From NCBI GenBank assembly GCA_949752795.1, contig OX457058.1:166472223-166536222 (forward strand): DNA of 64,000 nucleotides, read 5' to 3'. Below are positions 47,014 to 59,258 of the stretch, piece after piece; positions within the stretch are counted from its first letter, which is position 1, and each line of letters opens with the position of its first letter. The stretch is from Hyperoodon ampullatus. Lineage: Eukaryota; Chordata; Mammalia; Artiodactyla; Ziphiidae. The notes under the pieces were generated by a model. That model saw nothing but the letters and a program-made list of their open reading frames with translations. It was not told the DNA's origin and did no database searches. The position numbers were made by a program, and so were the translations under genes.

Positions 47014-47349
47014 CTTACGGTGAACAACTCATAGTAATACTTAAAATCAATGTTGACTCTTCCCTCAATTTATACAGCGGTTGCATTCCTGGAAATTTCA
47101 GTGTATGTAAAAATGGTGCCCCTCAAAAGGGTAAACAAGAATTAGGTTCTAAGTTCAGATAAATCCAGACAGGTTTTCTGTAACCATGAATATCCAGCGG
47201 GATGTCTGAAAGTCTGCAGGAGGCAGGATGCTTCTTTCATGTGTTGACTGTCCTGTACATTGCAGGATATCAAGCATTTCTGTTCACAGCCAAACCACCT
47301 ATTTCCTAAATGCTCTGCGGGGGCAGCACTGCCCTGTTGAGACTCTGTC

Positions 47350-47975
47350 TTCCATGCACCCAGGATCTGCTGCTAAAACTTGGATGTGCACACGTTACCT
47401 GGAGGATCTCATTTCATACATATGATTCATCTGCTCTGGGTTGGGCCCAGGATTCTGCATTCCCATCAGGCTTCCAGGTGCCACTGCTGCTGCTGGGCTG
47501 GGACCACACTTTGAGTAACAAGGACCTACAGGACTCACATGGCACTAAGCTTCTGTAGATTCAGTGCGTGGCTCTCCAAAGTGGGGTGTCTTTGAGAACC
47601 ACTGCTATCAAATCTCCTGGGGTGCTTTCAAAAATGTACGTCCCTGGGCTTCCCTGGTGGCGCAGTGGTTGAGGGTCTGCCTGCCGATGTGGGGGACAAG
47701 GGTTCGTGCCCCGGTCCGGGAAGATCCCACATGCCGCAGAGTGGCTGGGCCCGTGAGCCATGGCCGCTGAACCTGCACGTCCGGAGGCTGTGCTCTGCAA
47801 CAGGAGAGGCCACAACAGTGAGAGGCCCGCGTACCGCAAAAAAAAAAAAAAAAAAGTACATCCCAGAGCCTCACCTGGACGTCTTGAATCAGGAACTCCC
47901 TGTTTCTGCATCTTAATAATTAATTCCCTGAGTCTGGCCTTAAAATCGCTAACGTTGAAAACCCCCAAGTACGTA
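47350..47975 (+). mobile_element. Two old hAT MITEs, the second split by a SINE
   Basis: First at about 47350-47525 (GGTTGGGCCCAGGATTCTGC). Second at about 47565-47970 (TCCAAAGTGGGGTGTCTTTG ... TCTCCTGGGGTGC / CAGAGCCTCACCTGGACGTC), interrupted by the SINE at 47646. Diverged; subfamily uncertain. Confidence 0.6.
47646..47854 (+). mobile_element. CHR-type SINE, A-tailed young subtype
   Basis: Full copy ending CCGCGTACCGC plus A17. TSD GTAC(G/A)TCCC at 47636-47644 and 47856-47864, inside a hAT MITE. Confidence 0.92.
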
Positions 47976-48059
47976 TCTTGATATCTCTGGATCTTGAGGA
48001 TCTTTGTGGAACAAAGCCCCGTTTCTCCAACAAAATCTCAGATGTGGCGCAAATCAAAA

Positions 48060-48440
48060 AACTCCTAAAATATCATATGATATCACTTATATGCAGAATC
48101 TAAAAAATGATACAGCTGAACTTATTTACAAAACAGAAACAGACTCACAGGCTTAGAAAGCAAACTTATGGTTACCAAAGGGGAAACATGGTGGGGGGGG
48201 AATTAATTAGGAGGTTGGGATTAACATATACACACTACTATGTATAAAATGGATAATCAACAAGGACCTACTATATAGCACAGGGAACTTTTCTCAATAC
48301 TCTGTAATAACCTATATGGAAAAGGAATCTGAAAAAAAATAGATATATGTATAACTCAAATCACTTTGCTGTACACCTGAAACTAACACAACATTGTGAA
48401 TCAACTATACTCCAATATGAAATAAAGATTTAAAAAAAAC
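48060..48440 (+). mobile_element. 5'-truncated L1 3' end
   Basis: ATCATATGATATCACTTATATG ... AACAAGGACCTACTATATAGC ... TTGCTGTACACCTGAAACTAAC ... AATAAAGATTTAAAAAAAA. About 380 bp of 3' UTR with tail. Confidence 0.88.
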
Positions 48441-49950
48441 ACAAAACTGTCCTGGTTCATCAGATAGCAGTTGGAAAGTCAACCACTCATCTGAAGTTCT
48501 AGAAATCTTCTATTTCTTGACTGGGTGGTGGTTACACAGATGCTCAAGCCTTTTGCGCACTTATTCACTTTTTTCTGAATGTATGCCACATTTCACATAC
48601 CGGTAAGACCTCTCCTCGGTGGCTTTAATAGATGTGGTCGTTTAGCCCAGGGAAAGCAGGAGGGGAATTGTTATTTACTCTTCAAGGCCAGTTATCCTTT
48701 ATTTCCCAGCTGTGCCCTTTTTCTGTTGGTTTCACTTATTCTCAGCTGCTGGTGGGGGAGGGCAGCGTGGGAGACACAGTGAAATGTTTCCTTTTGTTGT
48801 CCTGAGACCAAGCAGAGAGCTGTTGACCTGCTCTACTTTGGAAAAGGCCATCCGGGGGCATCTGGAGAAGGGGTCGAGTCTTTCTCTTTCTGGATATAGA
48901 ACGTCCCTCCTCTCCCTCGATGCAGCATCTCTGCCCCGCGTGGCTCAGCCACGACAAAGCCACTTTCCCTCTGTACTGGCAGGTGGTTACCCCGAGAGTG
49001 TTACAGCTAAACCTTCTAAGAACATTTTTACCTAAAATAGGCCTCTGATCTCCTCAGATGAATTACCCTCTCTGGTGATTTCCTGGCTGCACCCCGTTGG
49101 TGCAGCCCTCATAGGTGGGTCGCTGTGTCATGTTACAGATGCTGCAATAGACTCCACTCCTCCTGTCGGGGTCTACAGGGGGGAGGCCAAAAGTTCAGCA
49201 GCTTGGGGCTGGCCCACCCTGACGTTGTACCCTGGTTCCAAGAGCTAGGACTTCTTCCCTTTGGCCACGCCTCTGCCTCGGCCCATTTCTGGTGCCCATG
49301 TCTCTGCCCCAAATCCTATTCTGCTTGTTCTGCTTTGCTCTTGTGCCTTGTCTTTTGTTGATCCTCTACGGCTGTCTGCACAGCCGGCTGCCATCCCATA
49401 CAACTCCAAGAGTGCCATTTACACTGCCCCGTGGGCAAAGCAGTGCTGCTGGGGTACAGGCATCAAAAAATCAAAGCCCCCCCGCCTTTTTTTTTTTTTT
49501 AATGAGACAGGTCATTTGACTCATTTGACCCCATTTGTTCTTACTCTGGCAGACCAAGCATGTGAAGTGAGCTCAAGCATCCAGAAGAGCTGGATGGCCA
49601 ACACAACAGATTACTTCTGGACAGTAGGGCATTCCTGGAATATCTGAGAAGAGCTGCTCAATTCTTCCATGGCTTACCCAAAAGAATACGAATTATCTGT
49701 TTTTACCCAAGTTATCAGTAAATGTTATTAGTAGAAATATCCAATGCAACATGAAACTGGCAACAGTTAACACTGAACATAATAAAATGTTACAAATGAG
49801 AAATTCATGATTGTAAACTTGTTGGTAAGTTTGAAAAGTACAAAACAATTGAACTGGGAAAAAATAGGTATAATAGGAAACACCTACACAAAATAAAACC
49901 AGCAGAAGGAAACATGCATGCACATTTAAAATTGATTTTTCCCCCCTCAG
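48441..49950. other. Unique intron
   Basis: No repeat family or gene I can name. The 128-residue frame at 49261-49647 crosses a T-run and has no recognisable domain. Confidence 0.45.
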
Positions 49951-49954
49951 TGGC

Positions 49955-50145
49955 ATTTTTCACAGAAATAGAACAAACAATCCTAAAATCTATATGGAAC
50001 TACAAAAGACCCTGAATAGCCAAAGCAATCTTGAGAAAGATTATATATAATAGTATACAAATACTGAACCATTATGTTGTACACCTGAAAGTAATACAGT
50101 GTATATCAATTATACCTCAATTCAAAAAATAAAAATTGAGTTTTT
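49955..50145 (+). mobile_element. L1 fragment, internally deleted
   Basis: ORF2 piece (ATCTATATGGAACTACAAAAG, AGCCAAAGCAATCTTGAGAAA) joined directly to the 3' end (TGTTGTACACCTGAAAGTAA, ATTATACCTCAATTC). Confidence 0.8.
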
Positions 50146-50501
50146 TAATCAGAGGAATCAATCTTGGCACAATCTGGATATGCAGATTTTGACCCAGGAA
50201 ATTGCTGTTGGTTGAAATGCGGTCATCAAAGCAAACTCAGATTGTCAGAAGCCATGATGGACAGCATTCATACAGACAAAAGTAATTGAAGAACCATGTA
50301 TTTTTGGTAATATTTTAGCAGGGAAAAACTCGTGTTGAAAAGAAAATTTTAAATCGGGACAACATGGTAATAGTTTAACCGCACAGAATGGAAAAATCGT
50401 TGAGGGATTAAAGTGGTTTATGATGGAATTCACTGAGGAAAATATAGTTTCTCAATGAAATTTCTTCAGTGTTGGTAAAATTCAGATTAAAATCTACATA
50501 T

Positions 50502-50505
<4 letters not shown>

Positions 50506-50535
<30 letters not shown>

Positions 50536-50725
50536 ATTATGTGGGCCTCTCACTGTTGTGGCCTCTCCCGCTGCAGAGCACAGGCTCCGGACGCACAGGC
50601 CCAGCGGCCATGGCTCACGGGCCCAGCCGCTCCGCGGCATGTGGGATCTTCCCAGACCGGGGCACGAACCCGTGTCCCCTGCATCGGCAGGCGGACTCTC
50701 AACCACTGCGCCACCAGGGAAGCCC
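50506..50725 (-). mobile_element. CHR-type SINE, A-tailed, very recent-looking
   Basis: Reverse near-consensus copy with an uninterrupted 30-nt T-run (50504-50533) and an exact 12-bp TSD CTACATATTCTT (50494-50505, 50726-50737). Confidence 0.94.
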
Positions 50726-50859
50726 CTACATATTCTTAAAGACAGAACAAAAAAATGTTTTTAAGGGCAAAGCACCAACTGGGTCAAATAGAGTCTTCAA
50801 AACTGGTGGGTGGGGACAAATGCGACATGATGACTAGATGACTAAATGCTACTTTAGAT

Positions 50860-51090
50860 TGGATCCTGGGACAGAAAAAAAAAGGATGGTGGTGGAAAAA
50901 TTGGTGAAATCCAAATGAAGTCTGGACTTCACTGAATAGTAATGTACCAATGTTGGTTTTTTAGGTATGGCAAATGTATCATAGTAATATCAGATATTTA
51001 TATTAGGAAAAACTAGGTGAAGAGCAAACAGGAACTTTCTGTATTATCTCTGCAACTTTTCTGTAAGTCTAAAATTACTCCCCAAATATG
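50860..51090 (+). mobile_element. Old L1 3' end
   Basis: AAATCCAAATGAAGTCTGGAC, GTACCAATGTTGGTTTTTTAG, TGTAAGTCTAAAATTACTCC: the last part of a L1MA/L1MB-like 3' UTR. Confidence 0.75.
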
Positions 51091-51344
51091 GTGGGCTCAA
51101 AATGGCCTGGACCAGAGGAAAAAACAACCCAAACTTCCCACTGCAGCTCTGCCATGAGCCTTGCGGCTCACTTCCCGGTGGAGCCCTGTGGTTGTGCTGC
51201 ATTGATTTCTTTCTAGGGACTTTTACCTAATGCCACGCCTGCCCTCAGCACCCGTGAGCTCATGGCCAGCCTCTGGCCTCTCCCCACAATGCTCTCCTCC
51301 GGTTCCAGACAGCCTTCTACTGCTCATTCTGGAACCAGCTCCCT

Positions 51345-51965
51345 TGGATCTCCCAGTGTGTAGACCTAGCGCTCCAACTTGGCCAAATATTGCAATCATC
51401 TGAGAAGCTTTAACAATTTCTCATGCCTGGTTGCCACCCACAAAGATTCTGATTTAAGTGGTCTGGAGAATGGCCTGGGCCTCTGGATTTTAAAAACCTC
51501 CCCAGGGGCTTCCCTGGTGGCACAGTAGTTAAGAATCCACCTGCCAATGCAGGGGACACGGGTTTAAGCCCTGGTCGGGGAAGATCCCACATGCCGCAGA
51601 GCAACAAAGCCCGTGTGCCACAACTACTGAGCCTGTGCTCTAGAGCCCGCGAGCCACAACTACTGAGCCAGCGTGACACAACTACTGAAGCCCGCGCACC
51701 AGAAGCCCACGAGCCTAGAGCCCATGCTCCGCAACAAGAGAAGCCACTGCAATGAGAAGCCCGCGCACCGCAATGAAGAGTAGCCCCCGCTCGCCGCAAC
51801 TGGAGAAAGCCCGTGCGCAGCAACAAAGACCCAATGCAGCCCAAAACAAATAAAAATAAAAATAAATTTATTAAAAAAAACAAACAAACAAACAAACAAA
51901 CAAAAAAAACCAAAAAACCTCCCCAGGTGATTCTAATTGCAGCCAAGTTTGAGAACCCTTGGCAT
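51345..51965 (+). mobile_element. hAT MITE split by a SINE
   Basis: CAACTTGGCCAAATATTGCA ... CTGATTTAAGTGGTCTGGAG ... then after the SINE GTGATTCTAATTGCAGCCAAG and TTTGAGAACCCTTGG. Diverged non-autonomous hAT. Confidence 0.65.
51506..51912 (+). mobile_element. CHR-type SINE, long subtype, (CAAA)n tail
   Basis: GGGCTTCCCTGGTGGCACAG head, repeated CACAACTACTGA units, tail of AAATA and (CAAA)n. TSD AAAAACCTCCCCAG at 51492-51505 and 51913-51926 exact over 14 bp. Confidence 0.92.
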
Positions 51966-52530
51966 CACCTCACCAAATCCTATTAGTCCTTGAAAAGCCT
52001 AGTGAAGCCCTGACTTAATTACAGCAGCCCTTCCCTGTCCTCTGGACCATGGAGGTTACACATGCTCCTTCCACCATAGATGATTGCATATGTACATTGC
52101 GCCCACTCTGCTTTCATATATGTTAATTAGCACCCTGTGGGCAGTTTTGTTGAGTATTTTTTTTGCATCTCTACCACCAGGAGGTTCGTGCTCCTGATTC
52201 TCAGGATGTTCTTGTGAGTCATCCTGAGAGTGAGGAGTTAAATTGCTGGTTTCTCTTCTGGAAGCAGATGGCCTTGACTGTCCTGGGGGACTTCATTGTT
52301 AGGTAAGCATCGGCCTCACCGTGTAGCAGCCCACAGTGCCTGTTTCCTCTTCTGCAGGTGGCCCTTATCCCTGATGCAGTTGCTGATCACTTCTCTGATC
52401 ACTTCCTTTGCAGAGCAGAGACTCTCGGGTGCCCTCTGAGCATGGCCTGGGCAGAGCCTACTCTCTTGTTTGCCCTTAAAGCCAGAGTCAGATCAAAATC
52501 ACTTGACTCCCACTAATTCATTGCACATTC

Positions 52531-53024
52531 TGAGAGAGGTTGGGACCTGGGACCCTTTGCTGCAGTGCTGCGACGCTTGCACCTGGACAAACATCTCCTA
52601 GAGCTACAAATTACAGAGAAGCTATAAGGGACTAAAAATAATTTGTTGGGGCAAATTCTGGACAAAAGATACAAAAAGACCAAAACAAAAAAACCCAACT
52701 GCCTCTTCTGAAGAGCTGGGAGCAAAAACAGGGTGTCCAGAGCAAAAGCAGGGTAGTGTACATGCCCCCTGCACTCAGCACTGCCAGAGGGGTGGGCAAA
52801 ACACCTAAGCCACTGCTCCAGCCCAGCCCCTGGACACACCCCTACCCTCACCCCATGTAAGGAACCCGGCAGCCCCCTCTCAGGGAGAGAGCAAGGGAAT
52901 ATGTTACTTGTTTTGCTCCCTCCTGCGGCCACCGGGGCCCCAATAAAGCCTTGCCTGAATTACTTGTCTGGCCTCTAGTCAATTTCTATTGAGTGCAGAA
53001 GGCCAAGAACCCTGGTCAGTATCA
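52531..53024 (+). mobile_element. Solo LTR of an endogenous retrovirus (class I-like)
   Basis: 494 bp from TGAGAGAGGTTGGGACC to CCCTGGTCAGTATCA (TG...CA ends), flanked by the 4-bp repeat ATTC (52527-52530, 53025-53028) as expected for class I ERVs. Promoter-like CATGTAAGGAACCC near 52855, polyadenylation signal AATAAAGCC at 52943, followed by a GT-rich stretch. No gag, pol or env next to it: the provirus was lost by LTR-LTR recombination. It resembles artiodactyl BTLTR1-type LTRs as I recall them. Confidence 0.78.
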
Positions 53025-53229
53025 ATTCGAGAGTCCAGGTGGAATTATGCCTTGGAAACATTGGATCTGGGCTGGGATCTGGTCTCATTTCAGCCCCTGG
53101 ATGTCAGTATTCCCGAACACAGAGAGGAGTTGGGGGATTTTTTGTTTGCTTCTTGATTGTTTAATAGCAGCAGTTGATGGACTCTACCCTAGACTTTCTG
53201 ATTCAGAATTCAGAATCTGAAGGCTGACA

Positions 53230-53880
53230 GCTGGGAATCTGAGTCTTCCTAAGTTCCTCAGATGATGCTGGGGGAGCCAGCCCACTACTGCTGCTTTTGG
53301 GCTCCACTGGGAACTGCGTCAACCCAAAGCATCGAGGGACTGGTTCGGAACTCAGGGTTCCTTGTGAAAATCTCCTGGAATTTACAAAGACATCAGACCT
53401 AAGCCCTATCCCTGAAGAGTTGGCTATGGAAGGTTGCAGGAACATCTGAGTGGTTTGTAAACTCCCCAGGTGATTCAAATGTGCAGTCCTGATCTGATGC
53501 CGGGATCAGCAGACTTTTTCTGTAAAGGGCCAGTGAATAAATATTTTAGTCTACATGGGCTCTGGTACAACTGCTCAACTTTGCCATTGTTGTGTGAAAG
53601 CAACCAGGGACGTTATGTAAACGAATGCGCATGTGCATGGCTGTGTTCTAGTAATGCTTCATTTGTAAAAGCAGTCAGCAGGCTGATGTAGCTCTCGGGT
53701 CATATGTTGTCCACCCCTGATAGAACCACCTGGGGAGCCACAAAATCATCTTGTCCCCCAGGGCCAATTAAATCAGATTCTCCATTGGGGGTGCCCAGGC
53801 GTGGGTATTTATGAAAACCTCTTCAGGTGAGTTTTTAATCAGCCGGGATTAAGACCCACAGCTGTAATATACTATGATTG
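53230..53880 (+). mobile_element. Cluster of three old hAT MITEs
   Basis: About 53290-53500 (CTCCCCAGGTGATTCAAATG end); 53501-53719 (ATCAGCAGACTTTTTCTGTAAAGGG ... GTTGTCCACCCCTG, well preserved); about 53720-53880 (AACCACCTGGGGAGCC ... AATTAAATCAGATTCTCC). All non-autonomous hAT-Charlie types; exact subfamilies uncertain. Confidence 0.65.
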
Positions 53881-54029
53881 CACACATCATTCTAAAAGTC
53901 TTGCTCTGACACGATGTTGAGTCTGCTGCAGAGATTTTTTCTTTCTTTGTATGTTTGTTTGCTTGATTTTTAAAATTTATTTAAATGGAAGTATTCCAGG
54001 CATACTGTTCTATGCCTGCCTCTCCCTGG

Positions 54030-54250
54030 ACCACAGTTTTTTAACGGAATATGACATATATGCAGTCAAGTGTACAGATCTTAAGTGTACAGCTTGATGA
54101 ATGTAAAAACATTTATTGATTGTATCCTTCTTCACATATATTGTAGCCATGTAACCACCACTCAGATCGAAGTATAAGACACTCAGAGAAGCCCTGTTCC
54201 CCTTCCCAGTCAGTAGCCTCCTGATGTTTTTTTGAAGCCTGCTTTGAAAT
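54030..54250 (-). mobile_element. L1 3' fragment
   Basis: In reverse: ATATGACATATATGCAGTCAAG, GTACAGCTTGATGAATGTAA, GTAACCACCACTCAGATCG. Similar to the start of 54755-55796. Confidence 0.7.
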
Positions 54251-54754
54251 CTATGTTCTCTAGGAATAGGTGTCACTAAGTCACCGAGTATTTGGAGCTT
54301 GCTTTGCCCACAGATCTTCTTGGCATTACAGGGGTGAAGGCAAGCATAGGGTGTGCCTGGCATTTTCCACTGTACATTTCGTTGCTGTGGCACACGGCAC
54401 CCTTGGAAGGCAAGCTCTGCAGGCCCCATTGGCCCATGATCCTCAGGGAACAGGGAAGGCTTTCAAGCAGGCCTGGGCTAGTGAGCTCACCACGCTTCCA
54501 TGGATTCTGCTGGGAAGGTAACAACAAGCCCGAGTAGACAGCTCATTTCAGCACAGCAGGCAGCATGAGCTTCATCTTCGCATGGTCCCCTTGCCTCTCA
54601 CATCCCAGGGAAGCCGTGTACAGCAGGCCCAGGTGAACGCTGCTCCCGCCATGGGCCTGTGTTCCAACTGAGGAACATGAGCTCAGAAAACCCCTAGTCT
54701 TATAAGGGACTGAAAACAAATGTGCTCAACGTTTTCCCCACAGACAGACATTAG
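54251..54754. other. Unique intron
   Basis: No repeat or gene I can name. Overlapping 80-residue frames on both strands are not credible. Confidence 0.4.
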
Positions 54755-56090
54755 CTTTATTTTTTTTTAATTGTGATGAAACTCACATAGCATAAAATTT
54801 GCCTTTTTCAAACGTACAGTCCAGTGGCCTTTAATACATTCACAACGTTGTGCCACCACCACCTGTATCTAGTCCTGAAACATTTTCATCACCCTAAAAA
54901 ACAACCCCATCCCATTGTCACCCCCAATCAGCCCCTCCCCTCAGCCCCTGGCAACCACCAATCCGCTTGCTGCCTCTGTGGATGAAATATTTAGGACAGT
55001 TCATGTAAAGGCAGTCATACAATATTGTGACCTTTGGGGTATGGCTGCTTTCATTTAACATAATGTTTTTGAGGTTCATCCGTATTGTGGTATATATCAG
55101 TGTTTCATAGTTGATGGACTTTTGGGTTGTTTCTACCTTTTGGCTATTATACATAATGCTGCTATAAACTTTCATATATAAGTATTTGAGTACTTGTTTT
55201 CAACTTTTTAGGTATAAATTGAGGAGTGGAATTGCTGGATCATGTGATAATTCTATGTTTAACTTTTTGAAGAACCTCCATGCTGTTTTCCACAGCAGCT
55301 GTAACATTTTATATCCCACCAGAAAAGTACCTGGGTTCTAGTTTCTCCATATCCTCACCAACACTTGTCATTTTCCATTTTATTATTGCCATCCCAGTGG
55401 GTATCTCACTGCAGTTTTAATTTGTGTTTCCCTAATAACTCATGAGGTTGCATGTCTTTTCATGTACTTATTGGCTAGTTGTATATCTTCTTTGTAGAAA
55501 TATCTATTCAACTCTTTTATTCATTTTTTAAATTGTGTTGTTTGTCTTTTTGTTATTGACTTGTAGGGTTCTTCATGTATTCTGGATACAAGACCCTTAT
55601 CACTAGACCCTTATCAGATATATGATTTGCAAATATTTTCTCCCACTTTGCAGATTGTCCTTTGATAATGTCCTCTGACACACCAAAGTTTCAAATTCTG
55701 ATGGAGTTCAATATACCTATTTTTTTTCTTATGATTTTTGTGTCATACCTACGACACCATTGCCAGATCCTAGAATGTAAGCAAATCTGCTCCATGTAGG
55801 GACTTCCCTGGTGGTCCAGTGGTTAAGAACCCACCTTCCAATGCAGGGGACACGGGTTCAATCCCTGGTCAGGGAACATGCAGATCCCACATGCTGCAGT
55901 GCAGCTAAACCCACGTGCTGCAACTACTGAGGCCATGCAGTCTGGAGCCCCCACATCATAACTAGAGAGAAGCCTTCATGCCGCAACAAAGAGCCCATGC
56001 ACTGCAACTAAGACCCGATGCACCCAAAAATACATACATACATACATAAATATTTTTTAAAAGTCTGCTCCATGCCTCAGAGCGGTTTTG
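54755..56090 (-). mobile_element. L1 3' UTR and ORF2 end, interrupted by a SINE
   Basis: In reverse: TAAAATTTGCCTTTTTCAAACG, CCCCTGGCAACCACCAATCC, GGTATAAATTGAGGAGTGGA, CCCTTATCAGATATATGATTTG. Runs to about 55796, then the SINE; the remainder is unclear. Confidence 0.85.
55797..56063 (+). mobile_element. CHR-type SINE, long subtype, (ACAT)n tail
   Basis: GGGACTTCCCTGGTGGTCCAG head, GGTTCAATCCCTGGTC B box, tail (ACAT)n then AAATATTTTTTAAA. TSD TCTGCTCCATG at 55786-55796 and 56064-56074. Confidence 0.9.
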
Positions 56091-57377
56091 GAAACATTCT
56101 TGAACATAGCTGCTAATACTCAGCTTTGCTCAGAATGTATGCAGAAACACTAGAATTATCTCCCAATAGGCCAACATGCAAAGGCTGAGATGAGAGATAG
56201 AGCTGAAAAAAGAAGCTTCATACCAGTTTAGGTGCTGCAGCCAGCTGTCCCAGAGTGAAAGACTGCTTTCTCTTAATCTGGTCGTATGAGCCAGTCTTCC
56301 TTTTCAGCTTAAACTAGCATAAACTGGGAGTTCATTTCTTACAAGTGATTGAGCCCTGAGCAATGTGGTGATGTACAGTGGTGGTCTTCTGTTCTCCTAA
56401 GTTTTCATAAAATCAGTAACAGCAACTGGCTCATAACTGATGTCAGAGAGGCAGCAAAAATAACCCCTCAACAAACTCCCCTTGCCAGCCTAATGCCAGA
56501 CTTGAACTCCCGTCTTTGGGCAAGATGCTTTACAGGACATCAGAACTGCCTACCCCAGATGCCTTCTGACCTGGCCAGGTGGGTTTGGTCACCCCAAGAC
56601 ACCCCTTAATGAGTGTTTTCTGTGTCCCTCTGCAGTGGGGCCCTACCCCTGGCTGTGCTTCCATGGCTGGGATATCTGAGGAGTCCCCAGGAAAGCCCTT
56701 TGGAACGTGCCCATCTGGGCTGGGTGGTCAACCTTGAGCTAGGAAGTGGCACAGTCCTTTGTTTCTATATCCCAAGGCCTAGACATTGATGAGAGTACAG
56801 TGTTCAATAAATGTTCTTTTTTAAGAATAGCTAATAATTAACACTGACTTAAGTACTAGTTCATTCAGTCCTCATAATAGCCTTATGCAATGGCATTCCT
56901 ATTTTACATTTGGAGAAACTGAGGCATGAGGATATTAGATTTTCATGTCCAAGGTCACAGAGCTCATAAATGATAGAGCTGAGATATAGGCCTAAACAGA
57001 ATGGCTTAGTGCCCACTCCCTTTTTACAGCTGCCCAAACAAGTGATGAAGTCTACCTTTGCCTGGCAATGTCCCATCTTCTTGCTTTATTCCATTTTATT
57101 CCTTCTGGTTTTCTTTAATTAAGTGTTGGTATATGTTTTCTGAGTCAACCAAGTATTCATTGTGTTACCACTGTGTGCTCAGAGCCCCTTGCTGGGGACA
57201 CTTTGATCCTTGGTTTCCATTCTGCTCACTCTTCAAGTGATGTGTGTGTTGTGTCGTGCTATGCTGTGTGTGTGCTGTATGTGTGCTCATGCCATTCCAG
57301 TGAAGATAGCCAACTAATCCCCTCCAAGAGTTTACTTTGAATTTTATTTATCTACTCCCGTTTACCCAAAATAATCA

Positions 57378-57379
<2 letters not shown>
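56091..57379. other. Unique intron with a MIR
   Basis: MIR at about 56835-57045 (TCCTCATAATAGCCTTATGC...TTGGAGAAACTGAGGCATGAGG...CAAGGTCACAGAGCTC). TG-rich tract at 57240-57295. No gene seen. Confidence 0.5.

Positions 57380-57424
<45 letters not shown>
57380..57424. repeat. (TA)n microsatellite
   Basis: About 22 TA units, perfect. Confidence 0.95.
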
Positions 57425-57425
<1 letters not shown>

Positions 57426-58712
57426 GCTCATTAAAGTAGTCTCATAACAAGCTCTGAATATGGGTCCCTGGAGTCTTGCTTTTGTTTTTCTGATGGGGGA
57501 GTTGGCAATATCTGTATCTAGCCCGGTGGCAACTTCTAGTCAGAACTTAACATTTGGATCCATTAAGAGGCCTCTTCTTACCACCATGCACTCTGTGTTG
57601 GCAACCAGAGTGTGAGGTTCTCCGGCCTGATGAACTGCAGAGAAGTATCTCTGGCTTGGCAGTGTAGGAAGGGAATGAGTGAGCTGGTGAATAGAAGAGT
57701 CTGGGTATTTTTCCTTGTTATTTTGACGGAGCTGGGAATAGCCATTGAGATACTTTATTAGTCCAAGAGCCCAAGGAAACTTCTCATCACTGTGGTTCAA
57801 GCAAAACCCCCTTGCCAGGGGCTGGACGGGGTGCTGCTCTCCTGACAAGCAGGCCCATCAGTAGTTGTCTTCAAACTTTTTGTTCATATGCTTCCTAAAA
57901 GATTTTGGAAAACATACATTTTTAAGTCAGCATCTAGAATTTCATCATAAATGCAGATAGTAAAGATGGCTTTTTAGATACACTGTAAATATTGATATTT
58001 AAAACAAAACTGTCATATCTTTCTTCTAAATGTACCCAATGGAATCTAAATACCATAGCAATTTGATACCCACCAACCGCCACCCATTTAAAAAACATAA
58101 AAACAAGATTTTCTTCACCTGTCAGAAATTTCATATTGTTTCATTTTCTTTTGGAACCTGTGTACCCATTCCACTTCCCCCACAGAAATTTATACTAATG
58201 CATTTTATACATAAATCTTTCTTTGATCACCTTTCTCCTACAACAAAAATATATACATATAAGTTTAAATTTAAGTTTTTGAATTTCCTGTGATGATAAG
58301 GCTTAAATTTTTAAAAAATTTCTTCCTGATTGAGTTATCCTTCAATTATTAGAAGTATATTATTGATCAAAACCACATGAATATGTAACACATTTGGATA
58401 AACAAGAAACACATAAAAAGTGAAATTTTACTGAAAATACATTTCTAAGTGAGATGAATGGAGCTTTATAATTTTTTCCAATTATCATTGAATGAATGTT
58501 ACTTATTGCTAAAAAGAATTCGGCTTAGAATTAGAAATTCTATTCCGATCTTTCAGTTGAATGTAAGCCTGCAAGCAGCCTTGTTTATATAAACAGGCAA
58601 CTAAGAATGGAAGGAAATTTTGTTTAGCAATGCCACTCAATTTTCTGAATGTCTTCTGAGTTACATGCCCAAAATCATACATGCATTTTCATCAAAAATT
58701 ATATTTAATGAC
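57425..58712. other. Unique intron
   Basis: Possible old hAT remnant from 57860 (TTGTCTTCAAACTTTTTGTTC). Nothing else I can name. Confidence 0.4.
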
Positions 58713-59258
58713 TGTGGTAAGCTAAATGATGCCCCGCTCCTCCCCGCCGCCCACCCTGCCAATAGCTCCACATCCTAATCTCTGGAACCTAGGAATATTC
58801 CTTTGTATGGCAAACGAGGCTGTGCAGACATGATCAAGTGAAGGATCTTGAAATGGGAGAATAAGCCTGGATTATCCACGTGGGGCTGATGTAGTCACAA
58901 ACATCCAGAAAAGAGGGACACAGGCGGAGTTCTGTGAGGAGAAGGTGGTGATACGAAGACAGAAGGAGAAGGAGTTTCAAAGACGCTGTGCTGCTGCCTC
59001 TGAAGGCAGGGGCCACGCGCCAGGGAATGTAAGGGATGCAGCGCCAGAGGCCGAAAAAGACAAGGAAAAGTTTTCTCCCCTCAGATCCTGGATCCTCCAG
59101 ATCCTTCGGAAGGAACCAGCCCTGCCCGTACCTTCACGTTAGCTCGGTGAAACCGTTCTCAGACTTCTGACCTCCAGAACCATAAGAGAATAAATTTGTG
59201 TTGTTTTAAGTCACTAAGTTTGTGCTGGGTTGTAATAGCAGCTGAAGGAATCTAATAC
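58713..59258 (+). mobile_element. MLT1 LTR (MaLR)
   Basis: TGTGGTAAGCTAAATGATGCC ... CACATCCTAATCTCTGGAACC ... CAGACTTCTGACCTCCAGAACC ... AATAAATTTGTGTTGTTTTAAG ... GGAATCTAATAC. Standard MLT1 layout; non-coding solo LTR. Confidence 0.88.

Noticed and set aside
58945..59142. 65-codon frame as a small protein
   Set aside because: Lies within the MLT1 LTR.
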